Source of the DNA: Bacteroidales bacterium
GTDB lineage: Bacteria; Bacteroidota; Bacteroidia; Bacteroidales; UBA932
Reading direction: 5' to 3'
Assembly: GCA_017412645.1 (NCBI GenBank)
Contig: JAFPWX010000019.1
Span: 85,015-149,014, forward strand
Length of the DNA: 64,000 nucleotides
Positions 42,985 to 50,759 of this stretch are shown in pieces. The position numbers and the translations under genes were made by a program. Every line of letters starts with the position of its first letter. Within the stretch, counting starts at the first letter, position 1. The notes beneath the pieces were generated by a model. That model worked only from the letters and a program-made list of their open reading frames with translations. It was not told the DNA's origin and ran no database searches.

Positions 42985-43308
42985 ATGGCTTGTAATCCAG
43001 ACTTCGTTCAATACATCATCGACCAGTGCTCGGATGCTGGAGAAATCGACGTGAAAAAGATGATGGGAGACTATTGCATCTACTGCGACGGTGTACTCTT
43101 TGGCCTGATTTGCGACAATAACTTCTATGTCAAAGTGACGGAGCCAGGGCGTGCTCTCTTGAAAGAAGTCATCCTTCGGCCGCCGTATGAAGGTGCCAAA
43201 GACTACTACTATATCAGCGATGTGGATGACAGGGATTACCTGACAGCACTTATCAAAGCTACGATTCCTGTTCTTCCGCTAAATGGAAGAGCTCATAAGT
43301 TCATATGA
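42985..43308 (+). CDS. TfoX N-terminal domain protein
   Basis: A 107-residue single-domain protein with the TfoX_N pattern: VKKMMGDYCIYCDGVLFGLICDNNFYVKV and the tail DYYYISDVDDRDYLTALIKATIP. In Gammaproteobacteria TfoX promotes competence; stand-alone domains in this phylum have no proven role. A -7 box TACCTTTG (42955-42962) precedes it by 22 nt. It overlaps the next gene at ATGA and heads a four-gene overlapping string. Confidence 0.85.
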   Translation: MACNPDFVQYIIDQCSDAGEIDVKKMMGDYCIYCDGVLFGLICDNNFYVKVTEPGRALLKEVILRPPYEGAKDYYYISDVDDRDYLTALIKATIPVLPLNGRAHKFI

Positions 43309-44480
43309 GTCAGAATAATATGAAAATACGACTTGAAAGGCAGGAAGACTACCGTGCAGTTGAGATTCTCACTCGCGATGCTTTTTGGAACGTATATCGC
43401 CCCGGATGCGCGGAGCACTTTGTGCTGCATTGCTATAGGAGCAATCCGGACTTCATTCCGGAACTGGACTTCGTGATGGAGGAGAATGACCGGCTGATAG
43501 GTCACGTGATGTTCTCCAAGGCGGAACTGGTGCTGCCTGACGGTATGCGCAAGCCGTCCTGGACCTTCGGCCCCATCTGCATCCATCCAGACTATAAGAG
43601 GAAGGGATATGGGCTGAAACTGTTGAAGTTCGCTCTTGAGAGGGCGCGTGAAATGGGGGTCGGATTCCTTTGCATGGAAGGAAATATCGGCTTTTACAAG
43701 AACGCCGGCTTCTCGCTTGCCAGCGGATTTGGTATCCACTATCACGACTTTCCAAAGGATGATTCGGTTCCCTTCTTCTTGGCGCAGGAGCTGATTCCCG
43801 GTTGGCTTAAGGCAAATGGCATAGAAGAAGCGACATATTGTCCTCCCGCGGGTTATTTCGTTGCCGAGGAAGACCCCGAGGCTTTTGAACTGTACGAGGC
43901 CACCTTCCCGGCAAAGGAGAAGAAGCGACTGCCCGGCCAGCTGTTTTACGATGGCGTGATGGAAACAGACCGGATCGTTCTCCGCCCCTGGCGGGACAGC
44001 GACGCTCCTGTATTGTATAAATGGGCGTCGGATCCTGATGTCGGCCCCCGGGCAGGCTGGGCTCCGCACCAGAGCGTGGAGGAAAGTCTGGAGGTTATCC
44101 GGACGGTCTTCTGTGACGCCACCAATACCTGGGCAATTGAACTGAAGGAGACCGGAGAAGTTATAGGGGCAATGGGCTACGGCCCGTCTTGCGAGTGCAA
44201 CCTGCCGGCCAGGGACGGCGAACCTCTTATTGGCTATTGGATCGCTAAACCCTATTGGAACAGAGGTATTTGCACAGAAGCGCTGGGGCTGATGATTGAG
44301 CATATCCGGTGTATGACCGATATCAAATCCCTGATATCCGGACACTTTACCGACAACCCGGCCAGCGGGCGGGTTATGGAAAAATGCGGTTTCGTCCCCA
44401 CTGGAGAAACCGTCATCGACGAAACTCAGTATCAGGGTGCCGGCCGGCCCATAAGAGTAATGCGATTGATAGTCAGATAA
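43305..44480 (+). CDS. fused double GNAT acetyltransferase
   Basis: A 391-residue protein made of two acetyltransferase domains. The first (about 1-170) has the acetyl-CoA loop IHPDYKRKGYGLKLLKFAL, followed by GFYKNAGFSLASG. The second (about 220-391) is RimJ/RimL-like: DRIVLRPWRDSDAPVLYKW, YWIAKPYWNRGICTEALGL and NPASGRVMEKCGF. Each domain carries its own CoA loop, so both may be active; targets are unknown. ATG 43305 overlaps the previous stop; an internal Met (residue 6) is an alternative start. Confidence 0.88.
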   Translation: MSQNNMKIRLERQEDYRAVEILTRDAFWNVYRPGCAEHFVLHCYRSNPDFIPELDFVMEENDRLIGHVMFSKAELVLPDGMRKPSWTFGPICIHPDYKRKGYGLKLLKFALERAREMGVGFLCMEGNIGFYKNAGFSLASGFGIHYHDFPKDDSVPFFLAQELIPGWLKANGIEEATYCPPAGYFVAEEDPEAFELYEATFPAKEKKRLPGQLFYDGVMETDRIVLRPWRDSDAPVLYKWASDPDVGPRAGWAPHQSVEESLEVIRTVFCDATNTWAIELKETGEVIGAMGYGPSCECNLPARDGEPLIGYWIAKPYWNRGICTEALGLMIEHIRCMTDIKSLISGHFTDNPASGRVMEKCGFVPTGETVIDETQYQGAGRPIRVMRLIVR

Positions 44481-44481
44481 T

Positions 44482-45207
44482 ATGGAAATGAAGTTCTGCC
44501 AGAGCTGCGGAATGCCGCTCACGAAAGAAATCCTTGGCACCAATGCCGATGGAAGTAAGAATGAAGATTACTGCATTTACTGCTATAAGGACGGCAAGTT
44601 CCTGCAGGAGTGCACGATGGACGAAATGATTGAACACTGCGCCCAGTTTGTGGACGAGGTGAACAAGGGACTGCCGCAGCCCATCACAAAGGAAGAATAC
44701 ATCGGTCAGATGAAGATGTATTTCCCCCATCTGAAACGTTGGCGCAAGGAGCTTACACTTACGGACTCCATGCCGGAGAATCCCGCTCTCTCCGGCGTGA
44801 AGGAACTCATCGGCCGAATGGCCGATACGCTCCCGATTGCCTTCATTTCTTCTGTGGATGATGAAGGATACCCCTGCACAAAGGCCATGCTCTCGCCGCG
44901 AGTGCGTGAGGGCATTAAGCTGTTCTATTTCACCACCAATACCTTCTCCCTGCGAGTAGCGCAATACAAGGCGAATCCCAAGGCCAGCATCTACTTCTGC
45001 GACGCCGAGGGCTTCAAGGGCATGATGTTGCGCGGCACGATGGAGGTGCTGACGGATGCCGCATCGAAGGAGATGATCTGGCGCGACGGCGACGAACAGT
45101 ATTACCCCGGCGGCGTCACCGACCCCAACTACTGTGTCCTTAAATTCACCGCCACCGACGGCCGCTTTTACAGTGATTTCTATCCGCGCAGCTTTGTGAT
45201 AGAATGA
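44482..45207 (+). CDS. zinc-ribbon plus pyridoxamine-phosphate-oxidase-like flavoprotein
   Basis: A 241-residue two-domain protein. The N-terminal 90 residues are a putative zinc ribbon, with CQSCGMPLTKE and DYCIYCYKDGKF, as found in DUF2284-like or zf-ribbon proteins. The C-terminal part is a PPOX-type split barrel: ADTLPIAFISSVDDEGYPCTKAML, FYFTTNTFSLRVAQYKANPKASIYF and DGRFYSDFYPRSF, likely binding flavin. The substrate is unknown. It begins 1 nt after the acetyltransferase and overlaps the next gene. Confidence 0.82.
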   Translation: MEMKFCQSCGMPLTKEILGTNADGSKNEDYCIYCYKDGKFLQECTMDEMIEHCAQFVDEVNKGLPQPITKEEYIGQMKMYFPHLKRWRKELTLTDSMPENPALSGVKELIGRMADTLPIAFISSVDDEGYPCTKAMLSPRVREGIKLFYFTTNTFSLRVAQYKANPKASIYFCDAEGFKGMMLRGTMEVLTDAASKEMIWRDGDEQYYPGGVTDPNYCVLKFTATDGRFYSDFYPRSFVIE

Positions 45208-45707
45208 GTGACGAAACGCATTTGCCGAATGTCATATCTGTACTAAGGATAGCAGGCTCCATCGGCCTGCTGTTTTGCGATGTGGCCGGATGGCTGTTTT
45301 GGGCGCTCTATGTGTTGTGTGGCATCAGTGATATGGTTGACGGTTGGTTGGCAAGAAGGCTCCACGCAGAAAGCAAAACTGGAGCCGTCTTGGATAGTGT
45401 ATCCGACATCGTATTCGTGGCATGTTGCGCCATTCGCTTGTTGCCGGTACTGGAGATTCCCGTTTGGCTTTGTATCTGGGCCGTGGTGATTGTCTTCATC
45501 AAGATGGTGAACCAAGTATCAGCCCTGGCCGTCTTCAAACGATTCTGTTTTCCTCATACATGGGCCAACAAGCTGACCGGTTTCCTGCTATTCCTGTCGG
45601 TGCCGACAATGTTCAGGTCAATGATTCCGATTTCCATAGTTGCTGCTTTGGCTACTTTTGCCGCCGTCCATGAGGGGCATTTTATCAGGACGAAGCAAGT
45701 TTTTTAA
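45204..45707 (+). CDS. CDP-alcohol phosphatidyltransferase family protein
   Basis: A 167-residue integral membrane enzyme of phospholipid synthesis. The signature DGx2ARx8Gx3Dx3D is complete in DGWLARRLHAESKTGAVLDSVSD, whose Asp residues bind the metal and CDP-lipid. Several membrane helices follow. Whether it makes phosphatidylglycerol phosphate, phosphatidylserine or another head group cannot be told. It overlaps the previous gene at ATGA. Confidence 0.85.
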   Translation: MSDETHLPNVISVLRIAGSIGLLFCDVAGWLFWALYVLCGISDMVDGWLARRLHAESKTGAVLDSVSDIVFVACCAIRLLPVLEIPVWLCIWAVVIVFIKMVNQVSALAVFKRFCFPHTWANKLTGFLLFLSVPTMFRSMIPISIVAALATFAAVHEGHFIRTKQVF

Positions 45708-45740
45708 CTTTTCTCTTGACTCGTACCCTACGGCATGTAT

Positions 45741-45748
45741 TATCTTTG
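45741..45748 (+). promoter_or_regulatory. orphan -7 box (TATCTTTG) facing the tRNA-Leu terminator
   Basis: TATCTTTG on + lies about 75 nt before the hairpin at 45779-45826 and no ORF follows. TTG occurs 22 nt upstream (45716-45718), a slightly long spacing. It could drive a short RNA. Confidence 0.35.
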
Positions 45749-45778
45749 CTGGCGAATAACAAAAGTGATACAAAAAAC

Positions 45779-45826
45779 AAGACTTTATAAAGTGTCTGAA
45801 AATCAGCAACTTACAAGGTCTTTTTT
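45779..45826. terminator. bidirectional terminator at the 3' end of tRNA-Leu
   Basis: AAGACTTTATAA pairs with TTACAAGGTCTT around a 19-nt loop, with T-runs on both sides (TTTTTT on + at 45821-45826, and TTGTTTTTT on the minus strand). It directly follows the tRNA-Leu on the minus strand. Confidence 0.65.
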
Positions 45827-45827
45827 G

Positions 45828-46143
45828 TGCCTCGGGCGGGAATCGAACCCGCACGGCCGTTTCGGGCCAAGGGATTTTCTTACCACTATGGCTTTCGCCA
45901 CCTACTAACGCCATGACAGCGTTGCATTTGTGGTCTGGACTATTCCTTCACCATAGAGCCGGGCTCTTTAGGTGTGCCGTGTCTAGTCTCTGCACCTTCC
46001 TCTCATTAGAGGCTTGGCTCAAGATTGCCTTCTGCATTACCTGTTAAGGTTTCCTTGAATTTACGGCATTCTACATCTCTCCTTTCGGAAAGTGCACTCA
46101 ATTTTGTCTAAGTCCCTCGTGTCTACCATTCCACCACCAAGGC
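45828..46143 (-). tRNA. tRNA-Leu(UAA), interrupted by a group I intron
   Basis: The 5' exon (46143-46110, 34 nt) ends GGGACTT and the 3' exon (45878-45828, 51 nt) begins AAAATCCC. Joined they give an 85-nt class II tRNA: acceptor GCCTTGG/CCGAGGC, anticodon loop CTTAAAA with anticodon TAA, variable arm GGCCCGAAACGGCCG and T arm GCGGG/CCCGC with TTCGATT. The discriminator is A45828, with no encoded CCA. The exon break lies after U34. Confidence 0.95.
45879..46109 (-). ncRNA. group I intron in the tRNA-Leu(UAA) anticodon loop
   Basis: A 231-nt intron without an ORF. P1 pairs exon ACTT with intron GAGT, giving the U-G wobble at the 5' splice site. P3 is TGCCGT/ACGGCA, P4 TCAAG/CTTGA, P5 AAGG/CCTT, P6a CCTC/GAGG, P7 GACTA/TAGTC, and P8 CACC/GGTG with an AGAGC/GCTCT top. 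The core text GGCAATCTTGAGCCAAGCC resembles that of cyanobacterial tRNA-Leu introns. P9 elements include AACGC/GCGTT and GGC-GAAA-GCC, and the last base is G. It should self-splice. Confidence 0.93.
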
Positions 46144-46202
46144 TTGCGTGTTGATGAAACGGGGCCGGAAAGATGCCGGCACCGGAACAGCAACCGCGGC
46201 TG

Positions 46203-46210
46203 CAAAGATA
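46203..46210 (-). promoter_or_regulatory. candidate -7 box (TATCTTTG) of tRNA-Leu
   Basis: TATCTTTG on the minus strand lies about 60 nt upstream of the tRNA-Leu 5' end. The -33 region is unclear. Confidence 0.5.
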
Positions 46211-46235
46211 ACAATTATTTATTAATGGCTTGGTA

Positions 46236-46310
46236 GCATTTGGGGCCCAAAATGCGACTATCCCCGGGGAGCCCCACGGGGAACCCACGGATCCCCAGGG
46301 AAAACCAACC
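46236..46310. repeat. GC-rich hairpin region downstream of the DUF4270 gene
   Basis: The stretch contains the palindrome GCATTTGGGGCCCAAAATGC and several CCCCGGGG-type inverted repeats (for example CCCCGGGG and CCCCACGGGG). It may terminate the DUF4270 transcript. It could be another, diverged palindromic element, but the A-rich core is not clear. Confidence 0.45.
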
Positions 46311-46313
46311 CCC

Positions 46314-47981
46314 TTATAACTTGTTGGGCACTGAATAGGTGAAAGTGAGTGTGGGTCGCAGCGAAACGGTGGACTCGGCAGGTCCATACAGGCGGCAGCA
46401 GTAGTATCGGTCGCGATCCAGGTTGGTTTGCGAACTTGTGCTCGTGGTGGACTGTCCGTACATCTGTGCGAGCATGGCGTAATTGTAGTAATTACTGTAT
46501 CCGTAGCTGCCGTAACCACCGTAACCGTATCCCCCGTATCCGCCATATCCGCCGTAACCTCCGTACATATTGGACATATAGCTCTGGTATGCCAGATACT
46601 GGTAGTAGTCGCTCAGGTCCGAATTGCCGCTTGAGGTTGTGGTGATGATATCCTTGTGCATGATGAGCAACCAGATATCATAACTGCCGTTCAGCAGTCC
46701 TGCCGCATCGTCATCCATATTCAGCAGCTCCTGGGCATGATAAGTGATGTCGGGGTTGAAGCTCAGCAGCGACAAATCGCGGTCGCCCTGGTTCTCCTCG
46801 CTGGAAGACGAGTCCGTGAGCCCCATGAACATGACTGATGACTCGGCTGAACGAAGACGACACGTGGGACTGAGAACCTGCGGCAGTTTGTACAGAAGCT
46901 CGTAATCTCCGCCGCCGGCAAAGTCGTCCACATAATGGAAATTGAGCGTGGCCCGGTTAATCACGGCCCTGTTATGAGCCCCGGCTCCTTCACGGGAGTC
47001 AATCTCATTAATCATGGCCTGGCGAATCTCCACGGCGTTGACTACCGGTTTGAGCCCACCGCCGCCTTCCACAAGTACCTGGGCGCCAGCGTCTCCGGCA
47101 AGGCCGGCGGTCTGATGCCCGGTGAGATTCAAGGCGTACTGCGGGAAGCTTCCCGTACCGGAATTCGTGGAGAGCGAATCCAGATCGTAGAGACCGGTGG
47201 CTCCGAAATAGAAGCACACGGAAGTGTCTCTTCTTTCTCCCTTATATACTGCAGAATAGTTGAGGACGGCATAGTTGCCGGTAAGATACCCGCTGTTGCT
47301 GTTGTATCCGAGCTGAAGCTCAAAGATGTTGATGCGTCCGCCCTGTCCGGCCGGCACGGGGGTTTCCAGATAGATGCCTGGAAGATTATCCGAATACACA
47401 TCGAAACCGCCAGCCATGTATTCGTCGGCCTTGAGGTACTTGCTGCCGAACTCTTCGGTGAACCAGAACGACAGCGAATCTTTTCCGTTGATCACCGGCA
47501 CGCCGTCAGAGACCCTCACAGTTCCGTGCGGGAATAGGGCATTGCAGTCGCCGTCTTTCTTGAAATCCACCTTGCGGCCAGCCTCGTAAACGTTAACATT
47601 CTGCAATATCCCGGCTTCTGAAGTATTCTCCACCGACACCGAGTCGAGCGCGGCCATGAAGTGCATGCTGATGAACTTACGGTCCGTGCCCATGTCATGC
47701 TTGGTGTTGAACAGTGGAATCAGAGAAATGACGCTCGAACGCGTTGTGAGCCCAAAGTCGGCGTCCTGCCGTATGGCTCCTATGGTGATGCGGTTGTTCG
47801 AGAAGCCGGAGAGGCTGTCCGCCATGAGCTGCTTCACTCCTATGGGGATGGGGGCCGGAGTCACGGTTTTAAAGGTGCTGCTTACGGGCACCATCGAAGA
47901 ACCGAGTTCGGGATCTATATTGACGCAGGCGGAAAGGAAAAGCGCCGCCGCGAAGACTGACAAAAACTTACAACTGCTCAT
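46314..47981 (-). CDS. DUF4270 lipoprotein with Gly-Tyr repeat insertion
   Basis: A 555-residue DUF4270 family lipoprotein with leader and lipobox LSAC (Cys19). The start VNIDPELGSSMVPVSS is typical. DUF4270 proteins are surface lipoproteins of unknown function often encoded after glycogen synthase, as here. Near residues 465-500 a GGY/YGGYG repeat run (MYGGYGGYGGYGGYGYGG) is inserted before the last strands, ending TFTYSVPNKL. I chose ATG 47981 because it begins the signal peptide. It overlaps the end of the upstream glycogen synthase gene by 14 nt. Confidence 0.82.
   Translation of the reverse strand: MSSCKFLSVFAAALFLSACVNIDPELGSSMVPVSSTFKTVTPAPIPIGVKQLMADSLSGFSNNRITIGAIRQDADFGLTTRSSVISLIPLFNTKHDMGTDRKFISMHFMAALDSVSVENTSEAGILQNVNVYEAGRKVDFKKDGDCNALFPHGTVRVSDGVPVINGKDSLSFWFTEEFGSKYLKADEYMAGGFDVYSDNLPGIYLETPVPAGQGGRINIFELQLGYNSNSGYLTGNYAVLNYSAVYKGERRDTSVCFYFGATGLYDLDSLSTNSGTGSFPQYALNLTGHQTAGLAGDAGAQVLVEGGGGLKPVVNAVEIRQAMINEIDSREGAGAHNRAVINRATLNFHYVDDFAGGGDYELLYKLPQVLSPTCRLRSAESSVMFMGLTDSSSSEENQGDRDLSLLSFNPDITYHAQELLNMDDDAAGLLNGSYDIWLLIMHKDIITTTSSGNSDLSDYYQYLAYQSYMSNMYGGYGGYGGYGGYGYGGYGSYGYSNYYNYAMLAQMYGQSTTSTSSQTNLDRDRYYCCRLYGPAESTVSLRPTLTFTYSVPNKL
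46497..46568. repeat. short tandem repeat coding Gly-Gly-Tyr
   Basis: Imperfect repeats of about 9 bp of the type CCGTATCCG/CCGTAACCA encode GGY units on the minus strand within the DUF4270 gene. The regularity suggests replication slippage, so length may vary between strains. Confidence 0.6.
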
Positions 47982-48786
47982 AAAACGCGTTGTACTCGTC
48001 GATGTATGCATTGTCTTCGTAGCTCTTCGCATTGTACGGGAGGATGGGGAGACCCAGTTCGCGGGCGAAGGCTACCAGCTCTTCCGGAACGTCCGGAGCG
48101 CCGAGAATAATGCCATCAGAGTACCGGATGGCCGTTTTAGCAAGTTCTATGCCAGTGGGGGAGTCGCTTAGAAGCAGGTCTTCGCGGCTCAGACCGCCGA
48201 CGGGGACCTTGTCTGCGAAGGCGGGGGAGAAGCCTGCGGACGGGGTGTCGCCGTACAGGGACAGCACCACTTTGGCTCCGGAGAAGATGGGATCTCCCTG
48301 ATAGGCCTTCTTGAGATATGCCGGCACCAGTTGCGTGAACCAGCCGCCGCAGTGGATGACATCGGGCGCCCAGCGGAGCTTCTTGGCCGTTTCCAGCACG
48401 CCTCGTGCGAAGAAGATGGCGCGCTCGTCGTTGTCGGGGAAGAACTCGCCGGCCTCGGTGGCGTACACGGCCTTGCGGCGGAAATAGTCGTCGTTGTCGA
48501 TAAAGTATACCTGGATGCGGGCTGCGGCGATGGAAGCAACCTTGATTACGAGGGGCCTGTCCACGTCGGAGATGATGATGTTCATTCCGGAAAGACGTAT
48601 GACTTCGTGCAACTGGTTGCGGCGTTCGTTGATGCAGCCGAAGCGCGGCATGAAGATACGGATCTCCTTCTTCCTTTCCTGAATACCCTGCGGGAGATAG
48701 CGGCCGATGGTTGCGGGCTGACTCTCCGGGAGGTACGGGAAAATCTCGGAATTAACGAACAGAATCTTCTGCGGCATGTTACTCAT
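47968..48786 (-). CDS. short glycogen/starch synthase (GT5 N-terminal domain)
   Basis: A 272-residue protein matching the catalytic N-terminal half of GT5 glycogen synthases: KILFVNSEIFPYLPESQPATIGRYLPQGI, VIHCGGWFTQLVPAYLKKAY and VLSLYGDTPSAG. The C-terminal nucleotide-sugar half is missing, as is common for the Bacteroidales protein of this size. This is a family trait and no frameshift was seen. Glycogen synthesis is therefore unsure. The ATG 48786 lies 5 nt after a -7 box; ATG 48777 is the alternative. Confidence 0.85.
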   Translation of the reverse strand: MSNMPQKILFVNSEIFPYLPESQPATIGRYLPQGIQERKKEIRIFMPRFGCINERRNQLHEVIRLSGMNIIISDVDRPLVIKVASIAAARIQVYFIDNDDYFRRKAVYATEAGEFFPDNDERAIFFARGVLETAKKLRWAPDVIHCGGWFTQLVPAYLKKAYQGDPIFSGAKVVLSLYGDTPSAGFSPAFADKVPVGGLSREDLLLSDSPTGIELAKTAIRYSDGIILGAPDVPEELVAFARELGLPILPYNAKSYEDNAYIDEYNAFYEQL

Positions 48787-48791
48787 CAATA

Positions 48792-48838
48792 CAAAGATAA
48801 GAAAATTTTTTTGAATTTTGGTTAATTTGTTAACTTTG
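48792..48838. promoter_or_regulatory. divergent -7 boxes for glycogen synthase and ftsX
   Basis: TATCTTTG on the minus strand (48792-48799) ends 5 nt before ATG 48786. TAACTTTG on + (48831-48838) ends 9 nt before the ftsX ATG at 48848. TTTG at 48810-48813 may serve the + box, with a 17-nt spacer. Confidence 0.45.
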
Positions 48839-48847
48839 ACGGTTAAA

Positions 48848-49723
48848 ATGGCAGTAAAGGAAAAAACAGTCAAACGCCGTCTGGCGGGGGCCTACGTGTC
48901 CTCCGCCCTCAGCATCGCCCTGGTGCTGCTGCTGGTCGGCCTGGCGGCCCTGCTTTCCGTAAACGCCCGCGGCATCACCCGCTGGTTCAAGGAAAACATG
49001 CAGATGGAGGTGCTTCTTCACGAGGAGGTCTCCGAACCGGCCGCCGAAGGCTACAAGGCAGGACTGGAAGCCCTTCCTTATGTCAAGTCCGTACGCATGG
49101 TCACGCGCGAAGAAGGATTGAAAGAGCTTCGCGAGATGCTGGGAGAGGATTTTCTGGATGTATTCGAAAGCACCTCGGTTCCCCTGTCTCTGGAACTTAC
49201 CCTCAAGGCGGACTATGTGAACGCCGACAGTCTGGCCATGGTCTCGGAAAGCATCAAAGCCTCTTCCCTCGTGGACGAAGTGGAGACCCAGGTTCCCCTT
49301 GTGGATTCGCTCAACGCCAACCTGTCCAGGATTTCGCTTATCCTTGGTGTATTCATTCTATTGCTGCTGTTCATCAGTTTCGTACTCATAGGCAATACCG
49401 TGCGTCTGGGCATCTACGCCCGCCGCTTTACCGTGCACACCATGCAGCTCGTGGGCGCCTCCCGCGCCTTCATCCGCAGGCCCTTTATGCGCGACTCGTT
49501 CGTGCTCGGCCTCGTGAGCTCCCTGCTCACGATTGCAGTGCTGGGCGGTGGAATCTGGTTCGCACAGAAGAGCGTCCCGCAGCTTGCAGGACTCTTCGCT
49601 CCGGAAGGACTGGCGATAGTTGCCGGTATCATCCTTCTGGTAGGCATCGGCATCTGCCTCCTTACCACCTGGTCCGTGGTCGGCCATCTGGTCGTGATGG
49701 ACAAGGATAAACTTTACTACTAA
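48848..49723 (+). CDS. ftsX: cell-division protein FtsX
   Basis: FtsX is the membrane subunit of the FtsEX complex that controls peptidoglycan hydrolases at division. The 291-residue product has a membrane helix near 25-45, a periplasmic loop with YVKSVRMVTREEGLKELREMLGEDF, and three C-terminal helices with the conserved VRLGIYARRFTVHTMQLVGAS. No ftsE is adjacent. I chose ATG 48848 (MAVKEKTVKRR); the frame upstream is in the promoter. It shares its stop with the DUF3098 start (TAATG). Confidence 0.9.
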   Translation: MAVKEKTVKRRLAGAYVSSALSIALVLLLVGLAALLSVNARGITRWFKENMQMEVLLHEEVSEPAAEGYKAGLEALPYVKSVRMVTREEGLKELREMLGEDFLDVFESTSVPLSLELTLKADYVNADSLAMVSESIKASSLVDEVETQVPLVDSLNANLSRISLILGVFILLLLFISFVLIGNTVRLGIYARRFTVHTMQLVGASRAFIRRPFMRDSFVLGLVSSLLTIAVLGGGIWFAQKSVPQLAGLFAPEGLAIVAGIILLVGIGICLLTTWSVVGHLVVMDKDKLYY

Positions 49724-49956
49724 TGGAAGACAAAAGCGACAAGATGGCCGTCGGCCGCCGGGGCATAATGCTTATGATCGCCGGCGTGCTGGTCATGATA
49801 GCGGGCTTTATCCTGCTCTCGGGCGGGGGAGTCAAAGACCCGCAGGTATTCAACTGGAGCATGTTCGATTTCCGCCGCCTTGTGGCGGCTCCGATTACCA
49901 TCGTTGCCGGAGTGGTAGTGGTGGCTGTCGGAATAATGCATAAGGAGAAGAAATAA
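49723..49956 (+). CDS. DUF3098 membrane protein
   Basis: A 77-residue two-helix membrane protein of DUF3098, a family limited mainly to Bacteroidota and regularly placed between ftsX and uppP. GRRGIMLMIAGVLVMIAGFIL and VKDPQVFNWSMFDFRR are characteristic. Function unknown; the gene order hints at cell-envelope work. Start and stop overlap both neighbours. Confidence 0.88.
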   Translation: MEDKSDKMAVGRRGIMLMIAGVLVMIAGFILLSGGGVKDPQVFNWSMFDFRRLVAAPITIVAGVVVVAVGIMHKEKK

Positions 49957-50759
49957 TGGAGTGGTGGGAAGCCATATTGCTGGGCCTGGTGCAGGGCCTT
50001 ACGGAATTCCTTCCGGTAAGCAGCAGCGGCCATCTTCTCATAACCCGCGCCCTTCTTGGGGTGGACGCATCCGGGTTCCTGGATTTCACCGTCACGGTGC
50101 ATTTCGCCACCGTGCTCAGCACCATCATCGTGTTCTGGAGCGCCATCGTGCAGATATTCAAAGGAGTATTCCAGTTCCGCTACAACAACGAAACCGACTA
50201 CTTCCTAAAGCTCTGCGTGTCGATGATTCCGGTGGCGGTAGTGGGCTTCTTCTTCAAGGACCAGGTGGAGGCCCTCTTCGGGGAGACCCTTTCCACCGCA
50301 GGCGTCTGCCTGCTGATAACGGCGGCCCTCCTGCTCCTGGCGACGTTCTACGCCCCCAAACGCGAGAATACTTACCGTAACGGCATCTCCTGGTGGCAGG
50401 CGTTGACGGTGGGCGTGGCCCAGGCGGTCGCGGTGGCTCCGGGCATCTCCCGCAGCGGCGCCACCATCGCCACGGGTCTCGTCTCCGGAGTCAAGAAGGA
50501 AAACATGGCGCAGTTCTCCTTCCTCATGGTGCTGGTGCCGATACTCGGAGAACAGGCGCTTTCGCTGCTTAAGGCAGTCGGGGGAGAAGGTTTCGGAGCC
50601 GGAGTGGGCGTCCTGCCCCTCGTGCTGGGCTTCCTCGCCGCTTTCGCAAGCGGCCTTTTCGCCTGCAAAGTGATGATAGCCCTCGTGCGCAAGGCCAATC
50701 TGGGCTGGTTCGCGCTCTACTGCGCGCTGGTAGGTGTTCTGGTACTCATTTTCGGATGA
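49956..50759 (+). CDS. uppP: undecaprenyl-diphosphatase UppP (BacA)
   Basis: UppP dephosphorylates undecaprenyl diphosphate to renew the lipid carrier of wall and polysaccharide synthesis. The 267-residue, eight-helix product has both active-site motifs: GLTEFLPVSSSGHLLI near residue 20 and VAPGISRSGATIATGL near 165. It overlaps the lpxH-like gene by 4 nt. Confidence 0.95.
   Translation: MEWWEAILLGLVQGLTEFLPVSSSGHLLITRALLGVDASGFLDFTVTVHFATVLSTIIVFWSAIVQIFKGVFQFRYNNETDYFLKLCVSMIPVAVVGFFFKDQVEALFGETLSTAGVCLLITAALLLLATFYAPKRENTYRNGISWWQALTVGVAQAVAVAPGISRSGATIATGLVSGVKKENMAQFSFLMVLVPILGEQALSLLKAVGGEGFGAGVGVLPLVLGFLAAFASGLFACKVMIALVRKANLGWFALYCALVGVLVLIFG

Noticed and set aside
47968-48786. Glycogen synthase as a truncated pseudogene
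   Set aside because: The short form is usual in Bacteroidales, the frame is intact and the gene has a promoter.
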